Assembly: GCA_004283055.1 (NCBI GenBank)
Contig: SHLP01000024.1
Span: forward strand, 1-36,511
From: Deltaproteobacteria bacterium
GTDB lineage: Bacteria > Myxococcota_A > Polyangia > Polyangiales > Houyiibacteriaceae
Direction of reading: 5' to 3'
Length of the DNA stretch: 36,511 bases
Below, one piece after another: positions 1 through 7,345 of this stretch. How positions within the stretch are numbered: position 1 is the stretch's first letter; each line of letters opens with the position of its first letter. The notes under the pieces were generated by a model. The model was not told the origin of the DNA, did not search any database, and worked only from the letters and a program-made list of their open reading frames with translations. The translations under genes were made by a program, and so were the position numbers.

Positions 1-44
1 GGTTGGCGTCCGCCGAACAACCCCACCCTGGTTGGCGTCCGCCG
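1..44. repeat. REP-like direct repeats (two copies, at window edge)
   Basis: The 15-mer GGTTGGCGTCCGCCG occurs at 1-15 and again at 30-44, a 29-base period. Each copy contains the palindrome GGCG-TC-CGCC, and the first can also pair GGTTG with CAACC (1-5 with 18-22). Short GC palindromes next to a Y1 transposase gene are typical of REP elements served by REP-associated transposases. The array may continue to the left of the window. The link to the transposase is inferred from position and structure. Confidence 0.45.
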
Positions 45-135
45 CCGCACTTGATGGTATCCGTGAGGGGAGCACCCGCAAAGCGTTGAAATCACTTACG
101 GGCACCGTGGCGCGCTTCGTGCGTATCCATCGGGA

Positions 136-1044
136 ATGACTCAGCCCCGGCTCGTGCTCCCCGGCGACACCGTGATGGTCACCCGGCGCACCCTTCGCCG
201 TCACCACCTGTTTCGCCCCGACCCTGCCATCCGTCAGCTCTACCTCTACACCTTGGCCGTGTGCGCCCGACAGTTCGGCATCCTCGTGCACGCGGTCACG
301 CTCATGTCGACGCACGAGCACCTGGTCGTCACCGACCCCACGCGGCGCCTCCCCGATTTCTTGCGCGACCTTCACCGGCTCGTCTCCCTCGGTGCCAAAG
401 TGCTTCGCAAGTGGGAGGGACCCATCTGGGACCACGAAAAGAGCTCCGTCGTGCGACTGATGACCGAGCAGGCGATGATTGAAAAGCTCGCCTATGTGGC
501 GGTCAATCCGGTCAAAGCCGGCCTGGTGGCCCGCGCCCGGGACTGGCCCGGGGTCACGGTGCTCCCGCATGAACTCGGGCGGCGCACGTTGGTCATCGAG
601 CGCCCTGCAGTCTTCTTCAGACCGGACAACCGGAAGTGGCCCGACACCGTTGAGCTCACCCTCACCTTGCCGCCCCCGCTCGAACAGACGCATCCCGCCC
701 AAGCGGTGCGAGAGGCGGTGAAGGAAGAACTCGAGCACCAGGAGCGGCAGGCCCGAGCCGAAGTTAAGGCGCGTGGCTGGCGCATCCTTGGTGCAGAGCG
801 CGTGCGGCGGCTTTCCCCCTACCGACGCGCCACGAGCTTTGAGCTGCTCCGCAGTCGAAATCCGACGTTTGCGGTCGGACGGGGGCAGCGGAAAGCGTTC
901 TTTCAAGCCGTAGCAGAGCTTCGGGCATTTCGACGGGCCTACCGCCTAGCGCTCGAGGATTGGCGTGCGGGGCTCCGCAGTGTCGTGTTCCCGCAAGGCA
1001 CCTGGTGGATGTGCCGGGCGCACGGCGCCGTCGGACAGACGTAG
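136..1044 (+). CDS. REP-associated tyrosine (Y1/HUH, IS200-like) transposase
   Basis: The 302-residue protein belongs to the Y1 transposase family (RAYT/TnpA_REP). The HUH metal-binding motif is STHEHLVV (His60, His62). The segment YVAVNPVKAGLV (from Tyr120) matches the conserved YIxxNPVxxGLV block carrying the likely catalytic tyrosine. Family members nick and join single-stranded DNA at REP hairpins, and REP-like repeats lie 90 bases upstream, which fits. The domain occupies about the first 145 residues. The rest is a basic, Arg-rich extension with no domain I recognise. The start is the first ATG; no clear Shine-Dalgarno is visible. No second set of terminal repeats is seen downstream, so this looks like a single-copy domesticated RAYT rather than a complete insertion sequence. 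Confidence 0.8.
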   Translation: MTQPRLVLPGDTVMVTRRTLRRHHLFRPDPAIRQLYLYTLAVCARQFGILVHAVTLMSTHEHLVVTDPTRRLPDFLRDLHRLVSLGAKVLRKWEGPIWDHEKSSVVRLMTEQAMIEKLAYVAVNPVKAGLVARARDWPGVTVLPHELGRRTLVIERPAVFFRPDNRKWPDTVELTLTLPPPLEQTHPAQAVREAVKEELEHQERQARAEVKARGWRILGAERVRRLSPYRRATSFELLRSRNPTFAVGRGQRKAFFQAVAELRAFRRAYRLALEDWRAGLRSVVFPQGTWWMCRAHGAVGQT

Positions 1045-1326
1045 CGGCGCGGCTTCTTCGAGGATGGGTACGGCGGTCGAGCGCATCGGCCAGGGCACCG
1101 GTGCGGCTACTTTGCGTCACTGAGGCCCGTTACCCTGTCCCGACACCGCCGACTGTGTGCTGGATCGAGGGTACTTGGTCTTCAGCGGCTTCACGCCGGC
1201 AGCCACCGCGGCCGGGGGGCGTGCTGCAGCTTGCTCACAGGAAGTGCCTTACAGGTCAACGGGGGTCTGTTTAACATTTAGTACCGCGAATTTGGGCGTC
1301 TACGATGAGCCCGATGGGCGAAGAGG

Positions 1327-2241
1327 TCATTGCCTTATCGCATGCGCATCGAACCAATCGGCGATTCGCGGCCATACTTCGACGCTCGCGGACTTGCTGA
1401 CGATCATTTCCACGTGACCGTAGTCTTTGCTGAAGCCTTGCTCGAGGCCCAAGAGAACCCACTCCTTGTCGTCGGCTCCGTATGCGTCGAACATGAAACG
1501 ACAGCCGGGGACAGGGTCCATCTCGTCATTTGCGGCGGCGAAGGTAAGTAGTGGGGTGGTCGCCCGATGGATGCCTGCCCAGTAGTCGTGTCCGTCTTTG
1601 GTTTGCCAGCTTGGACGCGGGCCTTTCCACCGGAAAAAGTCGATCATGTAGCGGCGGGATTCGGGTTCGGGGCCGAGTCGAAAGAGCCCCGCGGGAATTC
1701 GGCCGAGTAGTGTCAGCAGGAGCCAGGCGGCTCCGCGCGGCAGGGGACGCTTCAGCCAATCATCTCCTTCGGTGATATTGGCGCCCAGCACGACCGTGGA
1801 CTGGATGCCGGCTTCGGTCAGCCAACCGGCACCAATCGCGCCGAGAATGGCGACGCCGCCCCACGAGTGCCCGACCCAATGCGCGCGCTGGCCCCGCGCT
1901 CCCTCGACCAGCCGCTGCACCGCTGGAAGGTCGAACTGCATCTGATCCTCGGCGCTCCAGCTTCGGAAGCGTCGGTCGCGCGGTGAACGGCCGTGCCCGC
2001 GTGCCTCGGGAATCCAGACGTCGTACCCACGTTCGCGTAGGTACGGACCGAGGCCGAAGCCCTTGTTCGAGATCCAGAAACTGCGTTGGCTGAACGTGCC
2101 GTGAATGAGAATCACCGGAGCTCTGCAGGGCTCACCATCACCGAGACGCGTGACGGCAATCTCAACGTCGTCCTCCGTTCGCACGCGATAGATACGGACG
2201 GCTTCTGGGCCGATCTGGTCGGGCTCGGCTCGCACTCCCAA
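1327..2241 (-). CDS. alpha/beta-fold hydrolase
   Basis: The 304-residue protein has the alpha/beta-hydrolase layout. ILIHGTF (45-50) supplies the oxyanion-hole HG motif. GHSWGG (124-129) is the nucleophile elbow with Ser126. AANDEMDP (Asp239 or Asp242) and YGHVEM (His276) complete a plausible Ser-Asp-His triad. There is no signal peptide, so it is probably cytoplasmic. The substrate cannot be told from sequence; esterase, lipase-like or peptidase activities are all possible. It stands alone, with a transposase gene upstream on the other strand and a small ORF on the plus strand beyond its start. Its 3' side (1045-1326) holds nothing I recognise. Confidence 0.85.
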   Translation of the reverse strand: MGVRAEPDQIGPEAVRIYRVRTEDDVEIAVTRLGDGEPCRAPVILIHGTFSQRSFWISNKGFGLGPYLRERGYDVWIPEARGHGRSPRDRRFRSWSAEDQMQFDLPAVQRLVEGARGQRAHWVGHSWGGVAILGAIGAGWLTEAGIQSTVVLGANITEGDDWLKRPLPRGAAWLLLTLLGRIPAGLFRLGPEPESRRYMIDFFRWKGPRPSWQTKDGHDYWAGIHRATTPLLTFAAANDEMDPVPGCRFMFDAYGADDKEWVLLGLEQGFSKDYGHVEMIVSKSASVEVWPRIADWFDAHAIRQ

Positions 2242-2350
2242 CAGCTACTGCATTCCGAGGAACTGTCGACTGCAGCCCGAATGCCGTGCGCCGCGGTGAC
2301 CAGGCAATCGGCTCAGGTCGCACGCGTGGGCTAAGAGGAGCATAGCCGAC

Positions 2351-2509
2351 ATGAACGCCCTCTCCGGTTCGCGCCCCTGGCAAAATGCACTCGAACAACT
2401 GGCGGCTGTAGCCGAGCAACGACAGCTTGGGCCTTTTCCCCGGGGCGCTGCTCAGTTGGACTTGGGCGTGCGTGGCCTACGGAACGCGACGCCGCACTTT
2501 CAGAAGTGA
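2351..2509 (+). CDS. possible small protein, 52 residues
   Basis: An ATG at 2351 opens a 52-residue frame beginning MNALSGSRPWQNALEQLAAV and ending HFQK. AGAGGAG lies about 9 bases upstream as a credible ribosome-binding site. TGGGCTAAGAGG just before it resembles the end of the intergenic repeat family seen at 4.4, 8.5 and 9.7 kb. I recognise no domain. It could be a real small gene divergent from the hydrolase, or chance in high-GC DNA. Confidence 0.3.
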   Translation: MNALSGSRPWQNALEQLAAVAEQRQLGPFPRGAAQLDLGVRGLRNATPHFQK

Positions 2510-2520
2510 GCTAGCCCCCC

Positions 2521-2721
2521 CTACCCCTCGCGCGCGTCGAGCCACGCCTCAATGGCATCGACCATCACCGCCGAGAGCGCGATCTCTTAGTCGAAAGCGT
2601 ACTTGCGCAAACGCTGATGAAGATCGACCGGTATGTGAATTGATGTCTGCCGCAGTCGCTCGCCGTCCTTCGCGCGCACGCGAGGCTCTTTCTTCGTTCC
2701 CCGACCCCGGGAGCGTCCCAC
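2521..2721 (-). pseudogene. ribbon-helix-helix (CopG-like) gene broken by an in-frame stop
   Basis: Read on the minus strand, one frame gives RLRQTSIHIPVDLHQRLRKY, then AFD, a TAA stop at 2587-2589, then EIALSAVMVDAIEAWLDARE before the final TAG at 2521-2523. This is the ribbon-helix-helix pattern: a beta strand with alternating residues, an amphipathic helix, then an S/A-x-VMVDAIEAWL second helix. It is typical of antitoxin or plasmid-partition-type regulators. The stop falls between helix 1 and helix 2, so no complete DNA-binding fold can be made without readthrough. No good start codon is visible; GTG at 2721 is the nearest in-frame option. The frame runs on upstream into the tail of the neighbouring gene. 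No partner toxin is seen beside it. Confidence 0.6.
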
Positions 2722-2770
2722 GGGGAGCGTGGGAACGGGAGGCGGTGCGATCTCGGCTTGGGCGACATCC

Positions 2771-3382
2771 TCAGAACACGAGTCTCGAGGCTCCCGAATC
2801 CCATTGGACTCGGCGAGCGCTGCGGTGGCTCGGTGCCTTCGAGCTGCGTCGATCAGAATTGCGCAGCTCTATGCCCGAGACGATGATACCGATCAGGCCA
2901 CCTACCGTTAGGACGGCACCCGTGCCGATCAGCACGGGAGACGAACGCGGTGTCTCGCAGGGCTCTCCGAAACTGATGCAGAACGCCTGAGAAGCACCGA
3001 CTCCGACCATCGCAAGGCCACCGATGAAACACCCCATGGAGACGCCGAGTCCGATTCCTGGAGCGAGCGCGGGGTTTCTACTCTTCTTAGCTCGCGGAGT
3101 GCGGCCGGGCTTTTTCGATTTCGAAGTGTAGTGGATGTCGTAGGCAGTAGGGTCCCAGTTCCTTTGGGTTCGCTTGCGAAGCCGCGGACTCAGGCTCCCC
3201 TCATCGTAGGATGATCCATCCATTTGCGCGGGCTCTTGTAGATCCGGCGCAGGCGTAGTGCCTTCTTCGACGCCCTCCGCGCTTGCGCGCTGGGGCAACG
3301 CGCACAAGGCCACGAGCATTGCCGCCACGGGGAGCTTCGATATGAGGCTTCCGTGGATCATGGATGCGGTTGCGTGACGCAT
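2771..3382 (-). CDS. hypothetical exported/membrane protein with two glycine-rich membrane segments
   Basis: I recognise no family. The start is placed at the ATG at 3382 because GGGAGGT lies six bases upstream; an ATG at 3433 is also in frame. With this start the N-terminus is MRHATASMIHGSLISKLPVA followed by a hydrophobic stretch and ALPQRASA, a good signal peptide. A basic, low-complexity region (RKRTQRN, KSKKPGRTPRAKKSRNP) follows. Two glycine-rich hydrophobic segments (starting IGLGVSMGCFIGG and PVLIGTGAVLTVGG) are consistent with membrane helices, and the C-terminus is basic. The protein is about 203 residues. Similar small exported proteins of unknown role are common in myxobacterial genomes (inference). 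Confidence 0.6.
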   Translation of the reverse strand: MRHATASMIHGSLISKLPVAAMLVALCALPQRASAEGVEEGTTPAPDLQEPAQMDGSSYDEGSLSPRLRKRTQRNWDPTAYDIHYTSKSKKPGRTPRAKKSRNPALAPGIGLGVSMGCFIGGLAMVGVGASQAFCISFGEPCETPRSSPVLIGTGAVLTVGGLIGIIVSGIELRNSDRRSSKAPSHRSARRVQWDSGASRLVF

Positions 3383-3429
3383 GATCGACCTCCCGGTTGC
3401 GGCGCGATGCGCCTTCGATGCGGTTGCGT
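3363..3429. repeat. 13-base direct repeat around a translation start
   Basis: GATGCGGTTGCGT occurs at 3363-3375 and 3417-3429. On the minus strand each copy follows an ATG, giving MYATAS and MRHATAS. The translation-start region of the neighbouring exported protein therefore appears to have been locally duplicated. Only the inner copy has a strong ribosome-binding site. Confidence 0.5.
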
Positions 3430-3990
3430 ACATGCATCAGGCGTGCCAAGTCCGGAGGCTGATTTCGCTCAGGAACCCGACGCGCGGCGTGCAGATTCTG
3501 CATTCTCGGAACGCAGGTGCATTGGTTGCATGAGAGCAGCGAGACTCGGCTGTTGTCTCGCGTGGCTCACAGCGCGGGCAGAGTCGGTGCGTTCTTCACG
3601 TCGTCAATCGACCGATGCCCAGTCGACACTACTGTCGTTCGAAGCTCGCGGTCAGCTGCATTTCCGATGTCGAGGGATTCTTTGGAAACGTCAGGCTCAG
3701 CGTACCCTCCGCCGCGCTCCAAGCCCCAGTCCCACCCTGGGGCGGCTCGAGGGGCGTGAGATTGTCTTCGCCGGGCTAGCGCCGGTGGTGACGCCGATGT
3801 ACCGCGCGGCGCGCTAGGAAAGGAGCACCCACGGACAGCGGGCCGGCGCCGTCAAGGTCAGCGCCATCGTCCCTGGTTTCCACGGTCTCCGCCGCTCGAG
3901 TAAGAAAAGAAACAATTCGCTTAATCCAATTCTCTTCTCTCGCCGTAACGCCATCAAAGCCCCGGGGATGGGGCGAAGGGAGAGAGAGTC
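3383..3990. other. gene-poor stretch, about 600 bases
   Basis: No convincing gene is seen here. A minus-strand frame at 3567-3722 (51 codons from a TTG, including EPDVSKESLDIGNAADREL) has protein-like composition but no credible ribosome-binding site, so it may be a gene relic. Short inverted repeats are present: CCCCAG/CTGGGG near 3724-3742, and CTAGCGC (3776-3782) with GCGCTAG (3811-3817). The A/T-rich stretch at about 3900-3940 may hold the promoter of the small membrane gene that follows. Confidence 0.4.
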
Positions 3991-4200
3991 ATGAACAACG
4001 CCAAGTACATCAACCAGGTCATCGAACAAGCCAAGCAACAGCGCGCCGACTACATCGGGTCCGCCGTCCAGGCCTACGCCCTCCCCGCGGTCCTCGTGGC
4101 GGGCCTCTCGCTGATGCTCCTCCAGTTCAGCGGCAACCCCCCGGTCGAACGAACCGATCTCGAGGCTCATGTCGCCCAGGTGACGACGGTGGGTCGTTGA
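3991..4200 (+). CDS. small single-pass membrane protein, 69 residues
   Basis: The frame starts with an ATG behind a purine-rich ribosome-binding site (GGGAGAGAG). The N-terminal third (INQVIEQAKQQRADY) is an amphipathic helix. It is followed by one clear membrane segment (AYALPAVLVAGLSLMLLQF) and a short polar tail. I recognise no family. A strong 14-bp hairpin lies about 85 bases downstream and probably ends the transcript, which supports a real single-gene unit. The function is unknown. Confidence 0.6.
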   Translation: MNNAKYINQVIEQAKQQRADYIGSAVQAYALPAVLVAGLSLMLLQFSGNPPVERTDLEAHVAQVTTVGR

Positions 4201-4284
4201 AGTCTTCGGAACGCCAGAGAAAGGTTCGGAACGATCCGACCGATGTCGACGGCAGCCGTGGCGGCAGATAGCAACGACAAACCC

Positions 4285-4320
4285 AATGCCGATCCGTTAC
4301 GGGTGGAACGGATCGGCATT
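4285..4320. terminator. perfect 14-bp inverted repeat, probable transcription terminator
   Basis: AATGCCGATCCGTT (4285-4298) and AACGGATCGGCATT (4307-4320) are exact complements around an 8-base loop. There is no T-run on the plus side; the minus side has GGGTTTGTC. It sits after the small membrane gene and directly abuts repeat copy 1, so it could be a terminator or a structural part of that repeat. Copy 2 of the repeat has no such hairpin in front of it. Confidence 0.5.
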
Positions 4321-4411
4321 GAATTCAAAGGCCCTGTCTGCCCTGCGCCCAACGCGACATAACGAGCTAGTTCTGCGCAATTCCGTTCTAAGAGTGGTCC
4401 CCAAGGGCTAG
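4320..4411 (+). repeat. intergenic repeat family, copy 1
   Basis: Copy 1 begins TGAATTCAAAGGCCCT, has the core ACGCGACATAACGA (GACATAAC at 4356) and ends CCAAGGGCTAG (GGGCTA at 4405). Over the first 44 bases it aligns without gaps to copy 2 (8413), with 36 identical positions by my hand alignment. The core-to-GGGCTA distance is 49 bases, against 48 in copies 2 and 4. The end abuts the relic of a peptidoglycan-binding gene. All copies face the same way. Confidence 0.6.
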
Positions 4412-4657
4412 GAGGCATTGCAAGAGGCCCTCGACATTTGCGGGTAGAAGCCCGGGAAGCACGACGGAATGATGGGCAAGCGGACGCGGGGTGCGATTCG
4501 CGACTTCCAGCAGGATGCTGGCGTCGATGTCGATGGCGACGTCGGTCCGCAGACCCGGGGAGCGCTCGCACAGAGGCTCAGCGAAGTCTCGGTTCGCGCG
4601 CAGCACCTCGCCGGCTTCTTCCAGGGCGGCGGCCAAAGCGTCGAAGACGAGCTCTGA
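4412..4657 (+). pseudogene. fragment of a peptidoglycan-binding (PG_binding_1) domain gene with an in-frame stop
   Basis: One frame reads EALQEALDICG, a TAG stop at 4445-4447, KPGKHDGMMGKRTRGAIRDF, then QQDAGVDVDGDVGPQTRGAL and a short tail to the stop at 4657. The motif DGxxGxxTRxAIxxFQ followed by VDGxVGxxT is diagnostic of the PG_binding_1 fold that holds enzymes to the cell wall. The TAG interrupts the domain, and another stop at 4409-4411 closes the frame upstream exactly at the end of repeat copy 1. Translation from the ATG at 4469 would give only 62 residues with half the first helix missing. It is best read as the C-terminal remnant of a larger gene whose 5' part was lost at the repeat boundary. 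Confidence 0.6.
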
Positions 4658-4675
4658 ACCGTACCGCACAGCCGC

Positions 4676-6706
4676 TCAAGGCTGCAGGTGTCGCTCGAAG
4701 AACTCCGCGAGCTTGGTGAAGAAGTGCGCCAAGTTCCTGTCGTCGAGGAATACGTGGGGCTCGTCGTCGTAGATGTAGAGCTCGACGGGCACGTCGTGCT
4801 TCCTGAGCGCCCGGGCCATGTTCTTTGAATGCTCGACACGGACGTTCCAATCGCGCGTGCCATGTCCTAGGAGCACGGGGACGCGAATCTCGTCCACGTT
4901 TTCGACGGGTGAAGCGGCGGCTAGCTTCTTCTTGTCGGTGCGCCGATTCCCCACGAGAAGCCTCATCATGTCGTCGTGCCTCAGCGCCTGACCGACGTGG
5001 GACATGAACAACCGAACGTCGGTGACGCCCGCAAGGCTCGCGCCCGCTTTGTAGAGCTCCGGCGTCGATACGAGACCTTGCAGCGCCGCGTAGCCCCCGA
5101 AGCTCATTCCAAAGATCCCGATGCGCTCGGGGTCCGCCATCCCTCGTTGGATCAGCCAGCGGACCCCGTCGGTGATGTCGTTTTGCATCCCAAGGCCCCA
5201 CTGCCCGTAGCCTGCCTCCCGGAACTCGGTTCCGTAACCGGTGGACCCTCGGAAGTTGGGCTGAAACACGGCGAAGCCACGACTGGCGAGGAACTGGACC
5301 ACCGGGTCCCATCCCCACACATCGCGCGCCCAGGGGCCGCCGTGAGGGAGGACGATCGTTGCGACCGGGCCGGCGGGCGCGTCGACGGGCCGGGTCCAGT
5401 AGCCGCGAATCGTTAGACCATCCCTGGACCGGTATTCGATCGGCTGCATCGCTGACATCCGCGTGTCGATCAGATCTGGATAGGCCTGAAGCAAGAGGCT
5501 GAGGTTTGCCCCGTCGAAGAGGTAGTATTCGGGGGGCGCCACGTCCGACCAGGAGCGGACGAGCATTCGTGACTCGTCTCGATTGAAATCGGCGAAGCGA
5601 TTGACGCGATTGGGAAGCGCTTCGTCGACTCGCGCCTGAAGCTTCTCGAGCTTTGCGTCTAAATAGACGACCTCCGGCCGTTCGAACATCAGCGAAACGT
5701 AGAGGGGCCGGCCGTCGAGCTGCGAGACCACCACGTCCGTGACGTCCACGACCGGGTGCTCGAACCGGATATCTGCGAATTCGTTTTTGGCTAGATCGAA
5801 AACGCCGATCGCGTCTCGATCCCCGTCCGGCGACCCGAAGACGACGAACAAGCGCTCGGGGTCGGGCGTGAACTCGGCAAAGGTGAAGCCGACCTCGTTT
5901 AACGGATTCCAGCGAACGACGTCTCGAAACTCCTCGTCCGGCGTGGAGCGTGCTGCGAATACGACGAACAGCTTGTCGTCTCGCATCGTGCCGCGTGGCT
6001 TTCCAAAGCCAAGTGCCGCGCGGACGCGCCCCTGGTGATCGGCGTACCACTCGGATATGCCCCATATCGGCTCTTGCACGACCCGATAGGCCCCTGTCCA
6101 AACGTTGACGCGGACCACCGTGGGGTAGATCTCCCCCGCCATGATGACACCGACGAGCAGGTGCCGCGGATCGTCCGGCAGCCAATTGATGACGTCGCCT
6201 TGATTGTAGATCTGGGTCGACTGGTCCCAACTCTTGGCAAGGTGCCGGACGTTCCCTTGGAGGTCGGCGGAGAACAAGCGATCCCGCCGCGAGTGATTGG
6301 TCGACAGGCGTAGCGGCTCCTCGACGACCATCACGACGCGATCGTCGGCGGGCCAGCCGATGCGCGAAATCGTCATCGCCTCCCCGTTCTTGTCGCGGAC
6401 GATCTCAGCGAGCGCCTTGAGCCGACCTCCCATCGTCTGGCGGACGAGCAGCACCTCGCTGTCTGCCCGCGAGGAGACACCGGCGATGTGCTCGCCATCG
6501 GGGGAGAGGCTGAGCTCCTCGACCAAGGGGTGGTTGAAGAACGCGAGCGCAGAGGGCCGAGCGGTGGCCGAGGACGATGAATGGCTCGGCAGAGCGTCGA
6601 GCCGGACGGATTTCGGACCGCAGCCGGCGCCAATCAGAGCCAAGAGCGCCGCAAGGGCGAATCCGCGTTTCACGAGCGCAGCGCTTCCCCGGGCTCCGTC
6701 TGGCAT
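4676..6706 (-). CDS. S9-family prolyl-oligopeptidase-like serine peptidase, lipoprotein
   Basis: The 676-residue protein (start at 6706) begins with a lipoprotein signal: VKRG, a hydrophobic stretch, then the lipobox LIGAGC. It is therefore probably anchored in the periplasm or outer membrane. A beta-propeller-like N-terminal part (repeated D/S-P-D-G-type turns such as LSPDGEHIAG) is followed by the C-terminal alpha/beta-hydrolase peptidase domain. That domain has PHGGPWARDVWGWD, the nucleophile elbow GMSFGG (Ser535), GHGTRDW (Asp619) and EPHVF (His651). This is the S9 triad order, and family members cleave short peptides. A longer frame reaches 6865, but the lipoprotein signal decides for 6706; a GTG at VKRG is a weaker alternative. 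The gene lies between two gene remnants and has no partners in operon. Confidence 0.88.
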   Translation of the reverse strand: MPDGARGSAALVKRGFALAALLALIGAGCGPKSVRLDALPSHSSSSATARPSALAFFNHPLVEELSLSPDGEHIAGVSSRADSEVLLVRQTMGGRLKALAEIVRDKNGEAMTISRIGWPADDRVVMVVEEPLRLSTNHSRRDRLFSADLQGNVRHLAKSWDQSTQIYNQGDVINWLPDDPRHLLVGVIMAGEIYPTVVRVNVWTGAYRVVQEPIWGISEWYADHQGRVRAALGFGKPRGTMRDDKLFVVFAARSTPDEEFRDVVRWNPLNEVGFTFAEFTPDPERLFVVFGSPDGDRDAIGVFDLAKNEFADIRFEHPVVDVTDVVVSQLDGRPLYVSLMFERPEVVYLDAKLEKLQARVDEALPNRVNRFADFNRDESRMLVRSWSDVAPPEYYLFDGANLSLLLQAYPDLIDTRMSAMQPIEYRSRDGLTIRGYWTRPVDAPAGPVATIVLPHGGPWARDVWGWDPVVQFLASRGFAVFQPNFRGSTGYGTEFREAGYGQWGLGMQNDITDGVRWLIQRGMADPERIGIFGMSFGGYAALQGLVSTPELYKAGASLAGVTDVRLFMSHVGQALRHDDMMRLLVGNRRTDKKKLAAASPVENVDEIRVPVLLGHGTRDWNVRVEHSKNMARALRKHDVPVELYIYDDEPHVFLDDRNLAHFFTKLAEFFERHLQP

Positions 6707-6770
6707 CGCCGACACTCTGCCGACGACACCCGCTTGCTGTCCAGACCAAAAACGACGGACACTTCGCCCC

Positions 6771-7199
6771 TCAGGGATGCAGGACGCAGCCGCCGACGAA
6801 GCGGCTTTCCCACTTCGCCTGAAGCGCCTCGACGTAGTCATCGATGCTGTAGACGGCGCCGACATGGGGTCGCAGTCGCCCGTCGACGATGCGCTCGAGG
6901 ATCCAGCTCAGACGAATCGGTCCCAGGGCCGGGTCGTGCTTCAGTGAAATCACCGCCGGACAGCCGAGCACGTCGAGCCCCTTCATCTGAATTAGATTCG
7001 TTGGAAGCATGTTGGCGTTGGGCGCACCGCCCCGCCCTTTGCCGCCGGCAACGAACGGCGTTGCCGACCAACCCACGATGCAGAACCGCCCACCAAAGCG
7101 CATGCTGTGGATGCTCTCAATCGAGATCGCCCCGCCGACCCCGTCCCACACGACGTGCACGGCTTTGGCGTTGGTGAGCTCCTTTACCTCGGCGCTGAA
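6771..7199 (-). pseudogene. N-terminally truncated zinc/quinone-type MDR alcohol dehydrogenase
   Basis: The visible part reads FSAEVKELTNAKAVHVVWDG, VGG, then SIHSMRFGGRFCIVGW, a central NLIQMKGLDVLGC segment and the C-terminal VYSIDDYVEALQA. This is the second half of the medium-chain dehydrogenase/reductase fold (end of the Rossmann nucleotide-binding domain plus the C-terminal return strand). About 180-200 N-terminal residues expected for the family, including the catalytic domain and the GxGxxG site, are missing. Upstream the frame loses similarity and meets a TGA at 7230-7232. An internal ATG at 7160 would give only 129 residues. It ends 64 bases before the S9 peptidase start. Probably a non-functional remnant. 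Confidence 0.65.
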
Positions 7200-7345
7200 C
7201 CGCCACCCAGCGGCCCTGTGCCGCCCGGTTCACACCCGTGTGGCCTTCTAACGTCACAGAATCATGGACCGCATGCACTTCTGCACCGTTTCACGCTGGC
7301 ACATGTCTTGCAACCTTTGCGGGCAACCTCTGCAAGGAGCTTGTC

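Noticed and set aside
1-44. CRISPR array
   Set aside because: Only two short repeats with a 14-base gap, no spacer-sized intervals, and no cas genes; better explained as REP-like repeats.
3353-3817. Plus-strand frame of 154 codons in the gene-poor stretch
   Set aside because: Cys/Arg-rich, no ribosome-binding site, overlaps the start of the exported-protein gene in antisense; only its last 20 codons look protein-like.
4347-4411. Integron attC site at repeat copy 1 (GCCCAAC matching RYYYAAC)
   Set aside because: Only copy 1 fits the box (copies 2 and 3 read GCCCCAC, copy 4 does not fit), no matching GTTRRRY box at the other end, and no long imperfect stem can be formed. No integrase is present in the window.
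4388-4669. Minus-strand frame over the peptidoglycan-binding relic
   Set aside because: The plus-strand reading contains diagnostic DGxxGxxTRxAIxxFQ motifs; the minus-strand product does not match anything.
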